This document shows positions 5,219 to 6,642 of a stretch of DNA of 6,642 nt, one piece after another. The notes beneath the pieces were generated by a model, which saw nothing but the letters and a program-made list of their open reading frames with translations, did not search any database and was not told the DNA's origin. Each line of letters starts with the position of its first letter. Positions within the stretch are counted from its first letter, which is position 1. Source of the stretch: an uncultured Clostridia bacterium. Lineage in GTDB: Bacteria; Bacillota; Clostridia; Lachnospirales; Lachnospiraceae. The translations under genes were made by a program, and so were the position numbers. The stretch is from NCBI GenBank assembly GCA_946623485.1, contig CAMORF010000130.1:1-6642 (forward strand). The letters are read 5' to 3'.

Positions 5219-6642
5219 ATGAAACATCGCTTTATTCCCGTAAAAGCCGGACTGTTCCTGTGGATCCTGTTTGCTTTGTTTCTCGGGGCGGGCGTACATG
5301 GTTCCCTGAATGCCGCGTCGAAGACGCTGATGCTTGCTGGAGAGACGGCGCAGCTGCCTTCAGGCGGGACATCAGGATTTCGATCCAGCAAGCCTCAGGT
5401 GGCAGGCGTAAACGCTGCAGGGATCGTCACTGCAGTCAGGCAGGGATCCTGCAGGATCACCGCAATGCGCGGAGGGCGTAAGGTAACATGGAAGATCAAG
5501 GTTCTGGCCCCTTACCTGGGAAAGACGAATCAGGCGGTTGTCCAGAACCGGTCCTTTACACTGAAATTGAGGAAAGCGTCCGGGATCGATGTTTCCTGGT
5601 CAGTCTCCGATCCTTCGGTCCTGAAACTGGAGAAAAAAGGAACGAACAAATACAGGATCACCGGACTGAAACCCGGAACGGCCTCCGTGGTTGTCCGGAG
5701 AGGGGCATGGCAGGCCGCATGCAGCGTGACTGTGACCGAAGCTCCCGCGCAGCCCGCCTCTGCATCCGATGCAGCTGCCGCACCTTCATCCGCTCAGCCT
5801 GAGCCAGCCGAACCGGCTGACCCGAATCTGCAGACGCTCTATATGGATGGGAATGTCTTTAAGCAGCTGACATGGAACCGTACGGATACCGCGGTATATG
5901 TCAGTTCGGTTTCCAGGTATGGGCAGAGTGCCCCTCTCTATGTCCACAAGGACGGAGGTGACGGCCTGGAGAACATATGGGCAGCGACCAATAACGGAGC
6001 GGTCGGCATTGCCGGGACGAAGCTGAGTCAGGATGCCGTCAAGGGAACCATTGACAAGGCATGCCTGTGGGCAAGGGCCATCGCCGACAGCCCATATCAC
6101 GGATATGACTATGGGCACGACTATAAAGGCGCAAACCTGATGTATACCTTCGGACAGGCGAAGCCAACCGGCCTGGGAACAGGGGATTATTGCTGTTCTA
6201 CCATTCCGCTGTGCGCGTATTACTTTGCCGGTGTCAATGTGATCGGAGAAAACCTTGGCGGAGCGGATGCGAAATACATTCCGGAATCGACAAAGCTTTT
6301 CTATGAAGGGAAATGGGGAGAAATCACATTCTATGAGAATGGGGTTCTGACAGGTGCCAGATATCTGTCCAACTACGAATGGATGATCTTCCGCGCCTGC
6401 GGGTTTACAGATGTTGTTGACGCGTACAACAGCAACAAAAACGGATTCCAGTTCCAGCCCGGAGATGTCGTCACTGCAAACGGGCATTCCCAGATTGTTC
6501 TTTCCGCGGGAACCAGAAAGACCGCCGAGACGGTCCAGGCCTACGGGCCGGACAAGGTCAAAGGAGGCGGGATGCCGAAGGGGGGCGATCAGAACTATGA
6601 GATTGGAAGGGCTTACGGGGTCAGGACCAGCCCGAAGATCCG
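5219..6642 (+). CDS. Secreted Big-domain protein with NlpC/P60-like peptidase domain (3' end cut off)
   Basis: The frame is open from ATG 5219 to the right edge, giving 474 residues plus a partial codon. MKHRFIPVK followed by a hydrophobic core (about 10-27) is a signal peptide, with likely cleavage near NAAS (31-34). Residues 35-96 resemble a Big (bacterial Ig-like, BIG2) repeat: FRSSKPQVAGV, GIVTA, GSCRITA. Residues 97-173 look like a second, more diverged one (VSWSVSDPSVL, GLKPGTASV). A Pro/Ala linker spans 174-204. From about 270, IADSPYHGYDYG, GDYCCSTIPLCAYYFAGV and FQPGDVVTANGHSQIVLSAG follow the order of phage-type NlpC/P60 or Amidase_5-like cysteine peptidases. C326 is the likely nucleophile and H423 the likely base. 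The usual YDCS motif reads YCCS here. The product is probably exported and acts on peptidoglycan or a cell-surface peptide link, with the Big domains as wall or surface spacers. A third catalytic residue is not assigned. Confidence 0.8.
   Translation, partial: MKHRFIPVKAGLFLWILFALFLGAGVHGSLNAASKTLMLAGETAQLPSGGTSGFRSSKPQVAGVNAAGIVTAVRQGSCRITAMRGGRKVTWKIKVLAPYLGKTNQAVVQNRSFTLKLRKASGIDVSWSVSDPSVLKLEKKGTNKYRITGLKPGTASVVVRRGAWQAACSVTVTEAPAQPASASDAAAAPSSAQPEPAEPADPNLQTLYMDGNVFKQLTWNRTDTAVYVSSVSRYGQSAPLYVHKDGGDGLENIWAATNNGAVGIAGTKLSQDAVKGTIDKACLWARAIADSPYHGYDYGHDYKGANLMYTFGQAKPTGLGTGDYCCSTIPLCAYYFAGVNVIGENLGGADAKYIPESTKLFYEGKWGEITFYENGVLTGARYLSNYEWMIFRACGFTDVVDAYNSNKNGFQFQPGDVVTANGHSQIVLSAGTRKTAETVQAYGPDKVKGGGMPKGGDQNYEIGRAYGVRTSPKI

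Noticed and set aside
5032..5481. Plus-strand frame overlapping the end of the glycosyltransferase and the start of the secreted protein.
   Set aside because: It is out of frame with both, and its product is Arg-rich without motifs. The frame from 5219 explains the region better.
5786..6487. Minus-strand open frame of 233 codons in the last third of the window.
   Set aside because: It lies opposite the open plus-strand frame from 5219, which has a ribosome binding site, signal peptide and ordered domains; the minus-strand product has no such features.

Overview
The window reads as part of one plus-strand operon from a Firmicutes-type (Clostridia, probably Lachnospiraceae-like) bacterium. The evidence is indirect: purine-rich AGGAGG-type ribosome binding sites before every gene, moderately high GC by eye, and a Gram-positive secreted architecture (signal peptide, Big-like domains, Pro/Ala linker, NlpC/P60-like hydrolase). 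No 16S or other marker gene is present, so the taxonomy is an inference.

Layout, all on the plus strand: (1) the last codons of an upstream gene, ending at 43 and sharing an ATGA with the next gene; (2) 40-1725, a large polytopic membrane protein with an early Asp-Asp motif, resembling GT-C type glycosyltransferases that use polyprenyl-phosphate sugars; (3) 1739-2938 and (4) 2940-4139, two tandem ATP-grasp ligases of exactly the same length (399 residues) but strongly diverged; (5) 4161-5165, a family 2 glycosyltransferase of the GtrB/ArnC/DPM1 type with two C-terminal membrane helices; (6) 5219 to the window end, a secreted two-Big-domain NlpC/P60-like peptidoglycan hydrolase cut off by the edge. 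Gaps are -4, 13, 1, 21 and 53 bases. I see no promoter or terminator in any of them. No RNA gene, CRISPR array, insertion sequence or other mobile element is visible, and no stretch above 300 bases lacks a gene.

A coherent but unproven model is a cell-surface glycan modification system. The family 2 transferase would load a sugar onto undecaprenyl phosphate, and the GT-C-like protein would transfer it to an acceptor outside the membrane. The two ATP-grasp enzymes would make one or two amide (or similar acyl-phosphate-derived) bonds, for example adding an amino acid to a precursor. The secreted hydrolase would act on the wall. The most notable point is the adjacent equal-length ATP-grasp pair inside a glycosyltransferase operon; their substrates cannot be read from the sequence.
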